From: Mya arenaria
Lineage: Eukaryota > Mollusca > Bivalvia > Myida > Myidae
Length of the DNA: 64,000 nt
NCBI RefSeq assembly: GCF_026914265.1
Contig: NC_069136.1
Coordinates: forward strand, 26,548,701 to 26,612,700
Direction of reading: 5' to 3'
Shown: piece after piece, positions 44,600-58,100 of the stretch
How positions within the stretch are numbered: position 1 is the first letter of the stretch
Layout: the number at the start of each line of letters is the position of its first letter
Notes under the pieces: model-generated
What the model was told of the DNA's origin: nothing
Databases searched by the model: none
The model's input: only the letters and a program-made list of their open reading frames with translations
Translations under genes and position numbers: made by a program

Positions 44600-46656
44600 A
44601 CTTATACAAGCTACATATCGTCTTCGTATAACCACATATATAAACAAAAATTGGTAAATGAACAGGTAATACGAAATAGTACATGATATAAGTAATATGA
44701 TCAAATAAGGCAAGGGTGATCAGAAACATCGTTAAACTTTCACTTTTAACATTGTTCGCCCTAAGGGCCGGCCACGATGAAAACGTCGTTTTGAGGTTCA
44801 ATTTTTAGCAAGCATGATTCATATATCCGTTGCAACATGTGAAGCTGTAATAAGGAGTATTTTTTTTACGAAAGAAGATCTTATCAGATTTCCAATCAAA
44901 AAGCATTTACGTTTTCCCGGAAATGTCTTAATACAAAACGAATACGTTTATGAGTCGAAAAAATAACACATCGTTTAACAGTGTTTTCTTGGAATAAGAT
45001 GAAGACATGGACAAATACGGAATAATGGAAATTTGTCTGCGATATCTCTTGAATTACAACATAAACAGTGCTTTTCTTCACGTTGAATGCAATAACGGTT
45101 ATATACCCGTTTAAATTAGTAAAGGATGAACTGAAAGTCGAAAAAACATCTACACAGAATAACCGTAAGCTTTACGGTTATATCTCTGTCATAATCACAT
45201 GTCGTTTTGAACTATTGGGATATTGAACTGTCTTTACCATTTTCCCCATTAACACAGTCGGATAATGCCTGCAAGTATATAGTGCATATAATGATTTTAT
45301 CACTATTGACAATTTAAGTCTCGGTTCCACTTGCTATTAAATAATTTGAGAAAAAAGTGAGTATATATCTATGATAGAATCATATAATGCCTGATAAATC
45401 CCCGAGGTTCACACGATACTTTATTAAAGGAAAAGCAAAAAAAATACTGAAAGCTGGAACCCTTCAGCAATTGTTGATATTTGCTCAAATATCATTTTGA
45501 AGACTACAGTTTTCAATTTAGCATCAATTGCTTTGTTGTTGCGTGACTGGTTGATTGACAAATACAAGGGATGTTATTAATGTATGGGCAAGATATCAAA
45601 ATGTCAAGTAAATTTATGAAAGTACTTGTGGTCTAGTGGTTCAGGTGTTATTTTGTCTATTCTTTCTCGGCATCACCGCCGTCGGATCGCACCCCACTAA
45701 AACCAAAATAGTGTTTTATACTATAACTGTATTTTTTTCTGCAATTTCGATATAATAGAAGAAAATAATGACAAGTATTCACAGATGCAGATTACCGGGA
45801 ACACTATTTAAACCCAAAACTTCTTAGTTAAAAATCAAAATCAGAAGTATGTAAAGCAACGTTCAGAAAGTCACGTGATATGCAAATTTCGTGATGCTGT
45901 TGTGCGCACTAAATTTAGATTATGCTTTCGTGTTGTTGTTTTTTTGCATTTTTTTATGACGGTAAATGCATATTTTTTTTTCCATTCTGTATGTGTGTGT
46001 GGGGGGGGGGGATAAATGATCAAACAGGTTAAGAGAAGTCATTAGGATAAACATACAACAATAAGTTTACAAAAAAAGCTGTCATAATAACTTTGGATTT
46101 AGATCGTAATCCTTACATTTACACAAAACAATATTCGGAGCTACCAAATTAACACTATAGTAATTAAAATAATTCATAGCATCAATAGGATGACTAGTAT
46201 ATGTCCAATTTTATACCCCTTCATTTTTAAGAAAGATCATTATTTTATTTTTAGTGTATTTACGTATTAACTCCAAGTGTTACAATTCCTGAAAGTCTAT
46301 CCAGATGCTGCTGAATTTCGTCAGGAGTTTTTCATACACTGGCCATGTTTTCAGCAAATATGGAAATATATTTAAGAACGATATCATCAATTGCTAAGCC
46401 AGAGTCAACATCATTTTGTGACTATCCTCTTAATCTTCAACAGAGTGTGAACGAACATAGTAAATATCGCATCTATGGTGGAGCGCCTTTTCCGAATCTT
46501 GATCAACCAGATACTTCATAACAATACACTAACTTGACATATCGTACAATTGTCATAACATTTTAATAATAAATTAAGAAGACTCACTCTTTAAAAGCGA
46601 ATAACAATTGTTAATCTATTATTTTCCGCCATATTTCTAATGTCTACAATATACTA
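44600..46656. other. Gene-free stretch downstream of the receptor gene
   Basis: AT-rich with homopolymers (a G-run at 46001-46010). One tRNA-like segment is listed separately. No exon recognised on either strand. Confidence 0.45.
45631..45706 (+). repeat. tRNA-like segment, degenerate
   Basis: Has a good A box (TGGTCTAGTGG) followed about 45 bases later by a poor B box (GGATCGCACCC). Probably a worn tRNA-derived repeat and not a working tRNA. Confidence 0.35.
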
Positions 46657-48530
46657 CTAAACATTGTAAGCATTAATGTCATATTTAACATATTCATCGC
46701 CGAATTCCATACTGCTTTTCTTGTTCTTGTCGCCATGGTACAGAACACCAAAAAGAATACTCAGAAAGATGGCCATAACTGTGTAGATTGAAACAATTAG
46801 GATTTTGTCGACCATGGAGCTCACGTGTTTCCAATTCACATTAGGTGAAGTAACGTCGCCTCTACCGGGGATAGCACTGCTGATGTTGTCATTTCCTGGC
46901 ATAGCATTACCTTTTTCTTCATCATTAACTTCATTTGTTATCGCCTCCTGTTGACTGTCATCTTCATCTTCAACTGGAGCCTTTAGTTGTCCTTGACAAA
47001 AGATTCGTCGAGTAAATAGAACAGCACATTGTAGACACGCTGGAACAGTGTATTGCTCACTGATGCGGTACATTCTTGCGTTGAGTATAACCAGCATTGT
47101 TGTGAGGGTATTTAAGACGTACCAAATGAACAGTACTATTGTTATAATTGGCATCGGCTCAGACCTGTCAGGCAGTTCATCGGCCACCAGAGTCATATAG
47201 ACGGACACTGCAAGTAGAACGGTCAGTGTCAACCCTATTCTGTCACTTCCTTCGTTTGGAAGAAGGAAGACCAACGGAAGAATTGAAATCAAAATGAAGA
47301 CTGGAGCTATGTAGAGAATAACGGGATTTGTGGGCTTTCTGTCAAAGGCGTATTCTATCGTACCGATCCACAAGAATGATTCAACATTTTGATGACGATA
47401 AATACTGTGACTATGGTAGCGCCAGTTTCCGTGGTTTAAGCCGCGTTTGTGAATGCCATGGGTAAAGTTGACAGCGTAAAGAGTGTACATTGGGGTTGTC
47501 AAGTCAATGTGACAGTACTGGCGATCGAATGGGTAGTGGGTCGTATCTATGTCGCATCTCGTGTCAATGGTACGCACAAACGTCCAGTATATTCGACCAT
47601 CACTCATTATGTATACAAGATTCTGCAAAAAAAAACAATTTTAAAATTCAGACTTGCTTTGATTGCAGTATACATATTTATAAACGTTACTGCTTAAAAC
47701 TGAAAAAGGTTTACGCATCATTTGCTTTTACGATGATAACATATCGATAATCTAAATCTTTAACATGTTGATTCATAGTTGAGGCATTAAGTGGTAGGAT
47801 TAGTCGGCCTAAAATTCCTTTACAAATGCACGATGGTATGAAATCCTGATTTCAGGAGTAATACTGAATTTAACATCCCTGTTTGACAAAGTACAGTTTT
47901 ACTTGTATGACTTATCTCTTTCAACACGAAATAAAGGCATATGTCAATAAATATAAAATATCTTACTTCTGTTTCTTTTCGAGAAGATTTGGCTTCATGT
48001 GGGTTTCCTATCTCAATCACGGGCTTCCAAACCACATTCTCATCGATGGTCATGAAAGGAACACCGCTCAAAAGAGGATCCCATGTCAACCGTTTATCTT
48101 CCCAAGCTAGATGAAATGTCAACACGGTTGTAAATCGTTCTTCAACCTCATCAATGCCAACCAACGTTTCAATTTGGGTGGTAATGTTCAATTTCATTTG
48201 CTGAAAACGCGCGCCTAAGGTTGGAAGAAGATTTTTGCTGTAGTTCTTCATAATGTCGAGAAACATTGTCTGAAACTGGGATCTTCCTTGTCTGTCAATG
48301 GTGTCCTGGACCTGCTGTACCTGGTCGAAAGGAATGTTGAAATCCGTGTCTATTGCGTTGAAGATATACATTTCTGTTACCGCTGATGTCGTACTGTCGT
48401 ATGTTTCATTAAAATAGTCTGGTAGCGTTGTCGCGTTTAAATGACTTGCCGTCGGCGAAGTCATACAAGCACATTGTTGTAACCTTACCACCACTACTAG
48501 CAATAACACAGGAAAACTAAGCCTGCACAT
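46657..48530 (-). CDS. Cys-loop ligand-gated channel subunit (nicotinic receptor-like), 509 aa
   Basis: Two exons on the minus strand, 48530-47967 and 47622-46657, with a 344-bp phase-0 intron (gaa|gtaaga ... tttgcag|aat). A hydrophobic signal peptide (about residues 1-22) leads to an extracellular ligand-binding domain. The Cys-loop CDIDTTHYPFDRQYC spans residues 211-225 with 13 residues between the cysteines. Four membrane helices follow: M1 about 288-310, M2 316-339 (RIGLTLTVLLAVSVYMTLVA), M3 346-368, and M4 462-483, with an acidic cytoplasmic loop between M3 and M4. Asp before M2 suggests a cation channel. Loop C has no adjacent Cys pair, so it is not an alpha-type nicotinic subunit. Its ligand is unknown, and it may be one of the many divergent molluscan receptors. 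Both stop and start are clear, and no break is seen. Confidence 0.92.
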
Positions 48531-49659
48531 ATTGAACTATTTTGCTTCATTTGACAGCGCCCAACAGTTGTCGGGAGATTTATATACACAGGAAAATTTC
48601 ACGACATGGCGTAGCATTGTATAATTTGCCGTCATAAAGTAAGTAATTTTTGAAAAAGGCAAAGCCAGAAACTTTAATTTTATTGTAATTCTTTTTAATG
48701 TGACCTTTGTGAAACGACGTACGTTAAACATGTCAGAGACGGAATATTTTTCATATAAAAATGTAAAAGCGACACTCGTATTTTAAATCAATACATACAA
48801 CTGTTTACATCACAAATATAAATTTTAAGTGATTAACCTTTAACTTCTTTCTAAATAATGCATTTATGGAAAATATTAATAACTGATAGCAAGATTTAAC
48901 CTTGTATTTAAACGAACAAATATTAAATGCTTTGTGGGTTCTAAATTAAAAATTTACAATGATCAACTGTTGTCTTATCAGGTATAAGTACCGTGTTTTA
49001 TGCAAATTTCTAACAAATTAAACTCGGTATCCTTCATAAGAACCATTGCTTTCGAACCTTTTCGGTAAATAAACACCATTGTATTACTTGTGTTTAACCT
49101 TATTTGGGAGTAAGTTGTGGGTAAATTCAAGTTTTACTGCAAGGAAATATAATCAGATCGCTTAATGCTGTTTCGGGTAGCTACGACCTTGTAACTGTTT
49201 TAAGAGATATTAGTGAAAACAGCAATTAATATCCATATCGATGACGCTTGAAACCATACCGTAATGACATTATGAAAAACAATTAAAACAATTACAATAA
49301 AAGTATACTTAGATGATTATATTTGAATATATATATTTATATTTCTATCCAGACAACATCGGGCATGAGAAAAATCAGAGCCATGCTGTTTGCGTGATTA
49401 ATCCATGGTATTTATCTGTTTTGTCATAAAAAAACCGACACCATGGAACCAAAATAGTTAAACTAATTGAAATGCTTTCTTTTCAAATACCACGATCTCC
49501 GGTTTGGGCAGTGTGATTTTTTTTTATATTTGCACATGAATAACTTGTTGCATTATTTAATTGAAGGCCTTATAGTCGATAAGTCGACAAAATGAATAAC
49601 GTTGTTCAAAATTATGTTCACCCGAGGTATCAACGATAAACATCTGAATGTTAATGTAT
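48531..49659. other. Upstream region of the receptor gene, with a worn TTAA element
   Basis: 48765-49120 resembles the TTAA-type MITE at 44225 ('agcgacactcgtatt', 'gattaacctttaact', 'ttgggagtaag'). The remainder is AT-rich and gene-free. Confidence 0.5.
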
Positions 49660-52600
49660 GATAAGAAATCCTAACATTGTACGCACGGTGACTCCCGTAT
49701 TGCAATTAAGGGTATGATAAGATATCCTAACATTGTACGCACGGTCACTCCCGTATTGCAATTAAGGTTATGATAAGATATCCTAACATTGTACGCTCGG
49801 TGAGTCTCGAACTGCAAGGGTATGATGAGAAATCCTTACGTTATACGCACGGTGACTCCCGTACTGCAAGGGAATGATAAGAAAGCCCAACATTGTACGC
49901 ACGGTGACTCCCATACTGCAAGGGAATGATAAGAAATCCTTACGTTATACGCACGGTGACTCCCATACTGCAAGGGAATGATAAGAAAGCCCAACATTGT
50001 ACGCACGGTGACTCCCATACTGCAAGGGTATGATAAGAAATCCCAACATTGCACGCACGGTGACTCCCATACTGCAAGGGAATGATAAGAAAGCCCAACA
50101 TTGTACGCACGGTGACTCCCATACTGCAAGGGAATGATAAGAAAGCCCAACATTGTACGCACGGTGACTCCCATACTGCAAGGGTATGATAAGAAATCCC
50201 AACATTGCACGCACGGTGACTCCCATACTGCAAGGGTATGATAAGAAAGCCTAACATTGCACGCACGGTGACTCCTATACTGCAAGGGAATGATAAGAAA
50301 ACCCAACATTGTACGCACGGTGACTCCCATACTGCAAGGGAATGATAAGAAAGCCAAACATTGTACGCACGGTGACTCCCATACTGCAAGGGTATGATAA
50401 GAAATCCCAACATTGTACACACGGTGACTCCTATACTGCAAGGGTATGATAAGAAATCCCAACATCGTACACACGGTGACTCCCATACTGCAAGGGTATG
50501 ATAAGAAATCCCAACATCGTACACACGGTGACTCCTATACTGCAAGGGTATGATAAGAAATCCCAACATTGCACGCACGGTGACTCCCATACTGCAAGGG
50601 TATGATAAGAAATCCCAACATCGTACACACGGTGACTCCCATACTGCAAGGGAATGATAAGAAAGCCCAACATTGTACGCACGGTGACTCCCATACTGCA
50701 AGGGAATGATAAGAAAGCCCAACATTGTACGCACGGTGACTCCCATACTGCAAGGGAATGATAAGAAAGCCCAACATTGTACGCACGGTGACTCCCGTAC
50801 TGCAAGGGAATGATAAGAAAACCCAACATTGTACGCACAGTGACTCCCATACTGCAAGGGAATGATAAGAAAGCCCAACATTGTACGCACGGTGACTCCC
50901 ATACTGCAAGGGAATGATAAGAAAGCCCAACATTGTACGCACGGTGACTCCCATACTGCAAGGGTATGATAAGAAATCCCAACATTGCACGCACGGTGAC
51001 TCCCATACTGCAAGGGTATGATAAGAAATCCTAACATTGCACGCACGGTGACTCCTTTTCTGCAAGGGAATGATAAGAAAACCCAACATTGTACGCACGG
51101 TGACTCCCATACTGCAAGGGAATGATAAGAAAGCCAAACATTGTACGCACGGTGACTCCCATACTGCAAGGGTATGATAAGAAATCCCAACATTGTACAC
51201 ACGGTGACTCCTATACTGCAAGGGTATGATAAGAAATCCCAACATCGTACACACGGTGACTCCCATACTGCAAGGGTATGATAAGAAATCCCAACATCGT
51301 ACACACGGTGACTCCTATACTGCAAGGGTATGATAAGAAATCCCAACATTGCACGCACGGTGACTCCCATACTGCAAGGGTATGATAAGAAATCCCAACA
51401 TCGTACACACGGTGACTCCCATACTGCAAGGGAATGATAAGAAAGCCCAACATTGCACGCACGGTGCCTCCCATACTGCAAGGGAATGATAAGAAATCCC
51501 AACATTGCACGCACGGTGAGTCCCATACTGCAAGGGAATGATAAGAAAGCCCAACATTGTACGCACGGTGACTCCCATACTGCAAGGGAATGATAAGAAA
51601 ACCCAACATTGTACGCACGGTGACTCCCATACTGCAAGGGTATGATAAGAAATCCCAACATCGTACACACGGTGACTCCCATACTGCAAGGGAATGATAA
51701 GAAAGCCAAACATTGTACGCACGGAGCCTCCCATACTGCAAGGGAATGATAAGAAATCCCAACATTGCACGCACGGTGAGTCCCATACTGCAAGGGAATG
51801 ATAAGAAAGCCCAACATTGTACGCACGGTGACTCCCATACTGCAAGGGAATGATAAGAAAACCCAACATTGTACGCTCGGTGACTCCCATACTGCAAGGG
51901 AATGATAAGAAAGCCAAACATTGTACACACGGTGACTCCCATACTGCAAGGGAATGATAAGAAAGCCCAACATTGTACGCACGGTGACTCCCATACTGCA
52001 AGGGTATGATAAGAAATCCCAACATTGCACGCACGGTGAGTCCCATACTGCAAGGGAATGATAAGAAAGCCCAACATTGCACGCACGGTGACTCCCATAC
52101 TGCAAGGGAATGATAAGAAAGCCCAACATTGTACGCACGGTGAGTCTCGAACTGCAAGGGAATGATAAGAAAGCCCAACATTGTACGCACGGTGACTCCC
52201 ATACTGCAAGGGAATGATAAGAAAGCCCAACATTGCACGCACGGTGACTCCCATACTGCAAGGGTATGATAAGAAAGCCCAACATTGCACGCACGGTGAC
52301 TCCCATACTGCAAGGGAATGATAAGAAAGCCCAACTTTGTACGCACGGTGAGTCTCGAACTGCAAGGGAATGATAAGAAAGCCCAATATTGCACGCACGG
52401 TGACTCCCATACTGCAAGGGAATGATAAGAAAGCCCAACATTGCACGCACGGTGACTCCCATACTGCAAGGGTATGATAAGAAAGCCCAACATCGTACAC
52501 ACGGTGACTCCCATACTGCAAGGGTATGATAAGAAATCCCAACATTGTACGCACGGTGACTCCCATACTGCAAGGGTATGATAAGAAAGCCCAACATCGT

Positions 52601-54215
52601 ACACACGGTGACTCCCATACTGCAAGGGAATGATAAGAAATCCCAACATTGTACGCACGGTGACTCCCATACTGCAAGGGAATGATAAGAAATCCTTACG
52701 TTATACGCACGGTGACTCCCATACTGCAAGGGAATGATAAGAAATCCCAACATTGTACGCACGGTGAGTCTCGAACTGCAAGGGTATGATAAGAAAGCCC
52801 AACATTGTACGCACGGTGACTCCCATACTGCAAGGGAATGATAAGAAAGCCCAACATTGTACGCACGGTGAGTCTCGAACTGCAAGGGAATGATAAGAAA
52901 GCCCAACATTGCACGCACGGTGACTCCCATACTGCAAGGGAATGATAAGAAAGCCCAACATTGTACGCACGGTGACTCCCATACTGCAAGGGAATGATAA
53001 GAAATCCTTACGTTATACGCACGGTGACTCCCATACTGCAAGGGAATGATAAGAAATCCTTACGTTATACGCACGGTGACTCCCATACTGCAAGGGAATG
53101 ATAAGAAAGCCCAACATTGTACGCACGGTGACTCCCATACTGCAAGGGAATGATAAGAAAGCCCAACATTGTACGCACGGTGACTCCCATACTGCAAGGG
53201 AATGATAAGAAAGCCCAACATTGCACGCACGGTGACTCCCATACTGCAAGGGAATGATAAGAAAGCCCAACATTGTACGCTCGGTGACTCCCATACTGCA
53301 AGGGAATGATAAGAAAGCCAAACATTGTACGCACGGTGACTCGAACTGCAAGGGAATGATAAGAAAGCCAAACATTGTACGCACGGTGACTCCCATACTG
53401 CAAGGGAATGATAAGAAAGCCCAACATTGTACGCACGGTGACTCCCATACTGCAAGGGAATGATAAGAAATCCTTACGTTATACGCACGGTTAAGAAAGC
53501 CCAACATTGTACGCACGGTGACTCCCATACTGCAAGGGAATGATAAGAAATCCCAACATCGTACACACGGTGACTCCCATACTGCAAGGGTATGATAAGA
53601 AAGCCCAACATTGTACGCACGGTGACTCCCATACTGCAAGGGTATGATAAGAAAGCCCAACATTGCACGCACGGTGACTCCCATACTGCAAGGGAATGAT
53701 AAGAAAGCCCAACATTGTACGCACGGTGACTCCCATACTGCAAGGGTATGATAAGAAAGCCCAACATTGTACGCACGGTGACTCCCATACTGCAAGGGAA
53801 TGATAAGAAAGCCAAACATTGTACGCACGGTGACTCCCATACTGCAAGGGAATGATAAGAAAGCCCAACATTGTACGCACGGTGACTCCCATACTGCAAG
53901 GGAATGATAAGAAAACCCAACATTGTACGCACGGTGACTCCCATACTGCAAGGGAATGATAAGAAAGCCCAACATTGTACGCACGGTGACTCCCATACTG
54001 CAAGGGAATGATAAGAAAGCCAAACATTGCACGCACGGTGCCTCCCATACTGCAAGGGAATGATAAGAAAGCTCAACATTGTACGCACGGTGACTCCCAT
54101 ACTGCAAGGGTATGATAAGAAATCCTAACACTATACGGACGGTGACTGCCGTACTGCAAGGGTATGATAAGAAATCCTAACATTGTTCGCACGGTGACTC
54201 CCGTAATGCAAGGGT
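49660..54215. repeat. 52-bp satellite, about 87 units
   Basis: Unit: atactgcaagggaatgataa, then gaaagcccaacattgtacgc, then acggtgactccc. Outer units are diverged (for example 'gtattgcaattaagg' at the left edge) and central ones nearly identical, as expected from unequal exchange. Higher-order duplication is visible: about 50100-50660 recurs at 50880-51440, an offset of 780 bp (15 units), and about 51460-51615 at 51720-51875 (5 units). 52 is not a multiple of three and the minus-strand unit has no stop, so all three minus frames stay open for up to about 3 kb. These are not genes. It lies between the receptor and zinc-finger genes. Confidence 0.98.
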
Positions 54216-54883
54216 ACTCGTCTGTAATTTAAATGCAAATGCTAGAAAATTCTGCAACTGCCTTAACAAATCCCGTGTTTAAAGATAGGCAACCCCTTTT
54301 CCTTGTGGTTTACTGCGAGGAAACACACACAATTATGCCCCATGTGCACCAGGTTGGCACTTATTGCGAGTGACTATTGTTGAGGGAGTTTTTATAAACT
54401 TTACTAAATGGGATTAATCAAAGACTTGGACATGTGTTTTTAGAGTTGCATAAACTGAGAATATTTTTCGTTTTGCATTTAACATGTGAACGGGTAAACA
54501 GAGCAAGTCTGATATAACGTTATCGATTGGCACAGTGGAATTCTTTAAAAACTTGAATTAAACAAACACCGTTGATCAAGTATTAGTCCTTTAGTTCTTA
54601 CACTGTTAGATATACTATTAAAAGACACCTAAACAAAGAAAATAAACAGGGACAGGCCTAGAAGTATAAAAATGTTTTGCTGCGAGAGGTTAGGGAAAAC
54701 AACTATATTGTTATCATCTGTAACGTGTTTTTTTAATATATATATATATATATTAATTCCTTATGTTACATAAAATCATATATATGTATATAAAATTAAA
54801 CGTCCGTATATTAAACGTCCGTATATAAGTGAACTTAATCATGTTTACTTTGTTTCATGCATAGGTTGTAACTGTTTGATACA

Positions 54884-54885
<2 letters not shown>
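54216..54885. other. Gene-free spacer
   Basis: AT-rich, with a short TA tract near 54738-54755 and a doubled 'cgtccgtatat'. No gene. Confidence 0.5.

Positions 54886-54921
<36 letters not shown>
54886..54921. repeat. (TC)n microsatellite
   Basis: About 18 TC units. Confidence 0.96.
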
Positions 54922-54922
<1 letters not shown>

Positions 54923-55162
54923 AATAGTTCTGGATACCTATTGACCAATTAGACTTGGGCTAACTATGACCAAACCAAATAATAAAATAAGTGTATACAA
55001 TCGGCTGCAGATGTTGAACGAACAATTATATCTAACTCCGAATTAGGTCGATATTTAGACTCAAAATAAAATATTTTTAGAGAGTTACATAGTATAAATA
55101 GCACTCCGTTAGGTAGACTAGTGGGCGGGACTGATCTTTAATATCGCAACGTTTATTTAGCC

Positions 55163-58100
55163 TCAATCTTTATTGGGAGATGTTTTCAAGTTTAATGGTA
55201 GCATATTTCCCTTTATAAAAATAGAATCATTCTTAGAATACTCCATTCGAACATCGTGTTTTTGAGCCATATGTTCCACAAGTTTCCTGTGGCTTCGGAA
55301 ATCCATTTTGCAATATTCACAACGAGGCTTTTGACCACTGTGTGTCCACATGTGCTGTCGAAGGTTGCTATTACACGAGAACGCTTTACCGCACTCTGTA
55401 CAGCTGGACTTCTTTTCCGAATGCTGTCGATGCATGTGTTTTGTCAAAGATGCTGTGTGTCCAAATAATTTCCCACACACTTTACAAGGAACAACATCTG
55501 GCATTGGTTGTTCATCAGAAACATGGTTCTTTACTACAATGTGATGCTTTAATATTTCTTTTCTGGAAAATGGTTGCAGGCACACTTTACATGTAAATGT
55601 TTTGCGTATACCATCTTTTGGATGATTTTGCTCTTTATGCTTAAATAATGAGCCTCTACTTTTGTACGCGGCATCGCACTGGTCACATTTATAATTAAGT
55701 TCCTCGTTATGGGTATTCAAGTGGGCCCTTAAAGCGGTATGTCCACGATACATCTGACCACAAACATAGCAGGGAACCAAATCTGCAAAACCATGTTTCC
55801 ATTCCATATGTGTTTTCATGTTTCTGCGATCGGTGAAAGATATGCCGCACAAACTGCAAAGGTCTTCTTTAAGTCCATGTACATCCCTACCATGTATTAC
55901 TACCAGTCTTGAAGACGGAAACCACTTATTGCATTCTTCAAGCCGACATTGAACACTGGAGAAACCATCCCTTTTCTTTTCAGTTAACCATGCGTCTTTC
56001 CCGCAGTAGTGCTCGCGTAACTGAAGTAAACAAGAAAACCACGATCCACATTTTTCACATTTTCTGTCCACTAAAGATTGGTGGTTTTCGGAAACATGTG
56101 CTGCAACGTGTTCACTGCATTCAAATACAGTTTTGCATATGTAACATTTTCTTTCACTTTCATCATCTACACAAGCTGGCCTGATATGGTAAGTAAAGTC
56201 GGTAATGTTGGTAAATTCCATACCACAAGATCCTAAATGTTTGTAAACGAAGATATGATTTTGCAAGTAATGGTATTTAAGGGAAAAGGAATTGTAAAAT
56301 TCTTCCTTGCATTCAACACAAGTGGCCACATCGTTTTTCGTATCATCTTTGCCAAAACAAAGCTTCATTGTGAAAGCTGCTACTTCGTCTCTGATATCTC
56401 TTACGCCGTAATTGACTGTATTTGTAAGACGAGGGATCTCACAAATACAAGAATGAAGTGCAAGCCACTTTGTTGGCAGAATAATGTGGCACCGTTTACA
56501 AAGTTCTACAGATTGCCTTAATTTGTCCATGTGCGATTTCAAGTGCTTTTGACAAAACTCTTCATCTTTCGATTTCAATTCAATGCTGCAGCAGGGACAA
56601 ATATCACACTGTTTGCTCCCTTCACCCATCATGCCATAGTCTCTAGAAAATTTCACTATTTTCGAAGCAAACCCATCAATACTTTCACCATTCAAACTTT
56701 TTTTCTTGTCAGTGCTGACACATTTTTTCTCATTAAGGTTTTGTTCCAAAAAATCAATCAACCTCTTATCACATTCTTGAATAGCCTTTTTTCTAAAGAT
56801 AATAGTTGAGTCGAGACTGCCAAATTTTTCCTCAAGGTCATTTTCTTGGTCAATACCTAAACTGAGTTCCCTAGAATCTTTCTCTATAACTTGGCCTATC
56901 TGTCTCTTTTTAGCAGTTGTTTTGCGACCCTTTTTAATTTTTCTTTTCTTGCCTTTACTCAGCACTTTACCATTTTCAGCTACAGAAGGCTCATCTACAT
57001 CATCATCATCATCATTTGGAATATCTAATTCAACTTTAACCTCTCTATATGTTATATTCCCTTCATCATTTGCACCATCCTTACCAGAGGGGAAATCAAC
57101 CCGGATAATGTTTTTCTTCGCACTATGAGTATTATCGTCGTTTTCCACATGATTTACAATAAGATTTGATTTTTGTTTCCTTTGAGCTTTTTCAGTATTA
57201 ACTTTAGAATTCTTTGATTTGCCTCTTACTCTTTTTTCTTTTATATTGTTATGTGATACATTTAACGAAGGCTTTTGACATTTTCTGATACCATCCTCAA
57301 TTTCATTGCCTTTGTCCAGAGTTTCAACTCCACCTGAAAGTTCATCCACATAGTTCTCAATGTCTGTGTCATCATCATCATACAAATTAGCTTCATCTTT
57401 TACTTCATGAATTTCAGATTCTTTGGTTTCTTCTTTTGAGGTGTCATCTGTTTTCTCTGTAGGGTTATTTCTGTCATTCACACTACTTTTATCCAATGTT
57501 AAATGGTGTCCAGGTTTGACAGAAGTCAAAAGAGAAATTCCTTTCACATCGTGTCCCGTTTCTGAAGATTCTTCAATAGACAACATCGTAAGAAACTTAA
57601 ATACATTTTTTGTTTACGTTTATCTTAAATGCTGTTATTTTTTATCATTTCACGGATGATAGAATATTAAAGAAAAATGTAAAGGATATTAATAATTTAG
57701 ACAACACAATAAGTAAATGAAATTAATTTATAGATTTATATTTACGATATATCGTATCATTTCAAAAAAAATGTCACAATACAGTTGTAGTTATTAGCAA
57801 AAAATGAGAAACTAAAATCAAATTTCAACATCAATCAGGTACCTGTGCAGAAATCTGGAAACTTGAGAAGCTGAGGGGTTTGTTTGAGGAATTCCCGTCC
57901 CTGTTGGCTTCCCTCATACAGGAATGTGTGTTTCTCCACATGAGAAGCCAGAACCAGAGCTTCGTATCCATCTTTCAGTAAGGCTGAAACCTGGAGCAAA
58001 ATCACTTTTTCACAAAGAGTGTCTAAATGTAGTATCAATTTAGAAGAAAATTTTATTTTTAGAAAGAAGACTCAGAAGTAATCAATTTATTAGAAACATA

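Noticed and set aside
49940..54131. Very long minus-strand open frames (up to about 1030 codons) in the 52-bp satellite
   Set aside because: They follow from a stop-free 52-bp unit read in rotating frames. All three frames are open, there is no codon bias, and no known domain or splice signal supports a protein.
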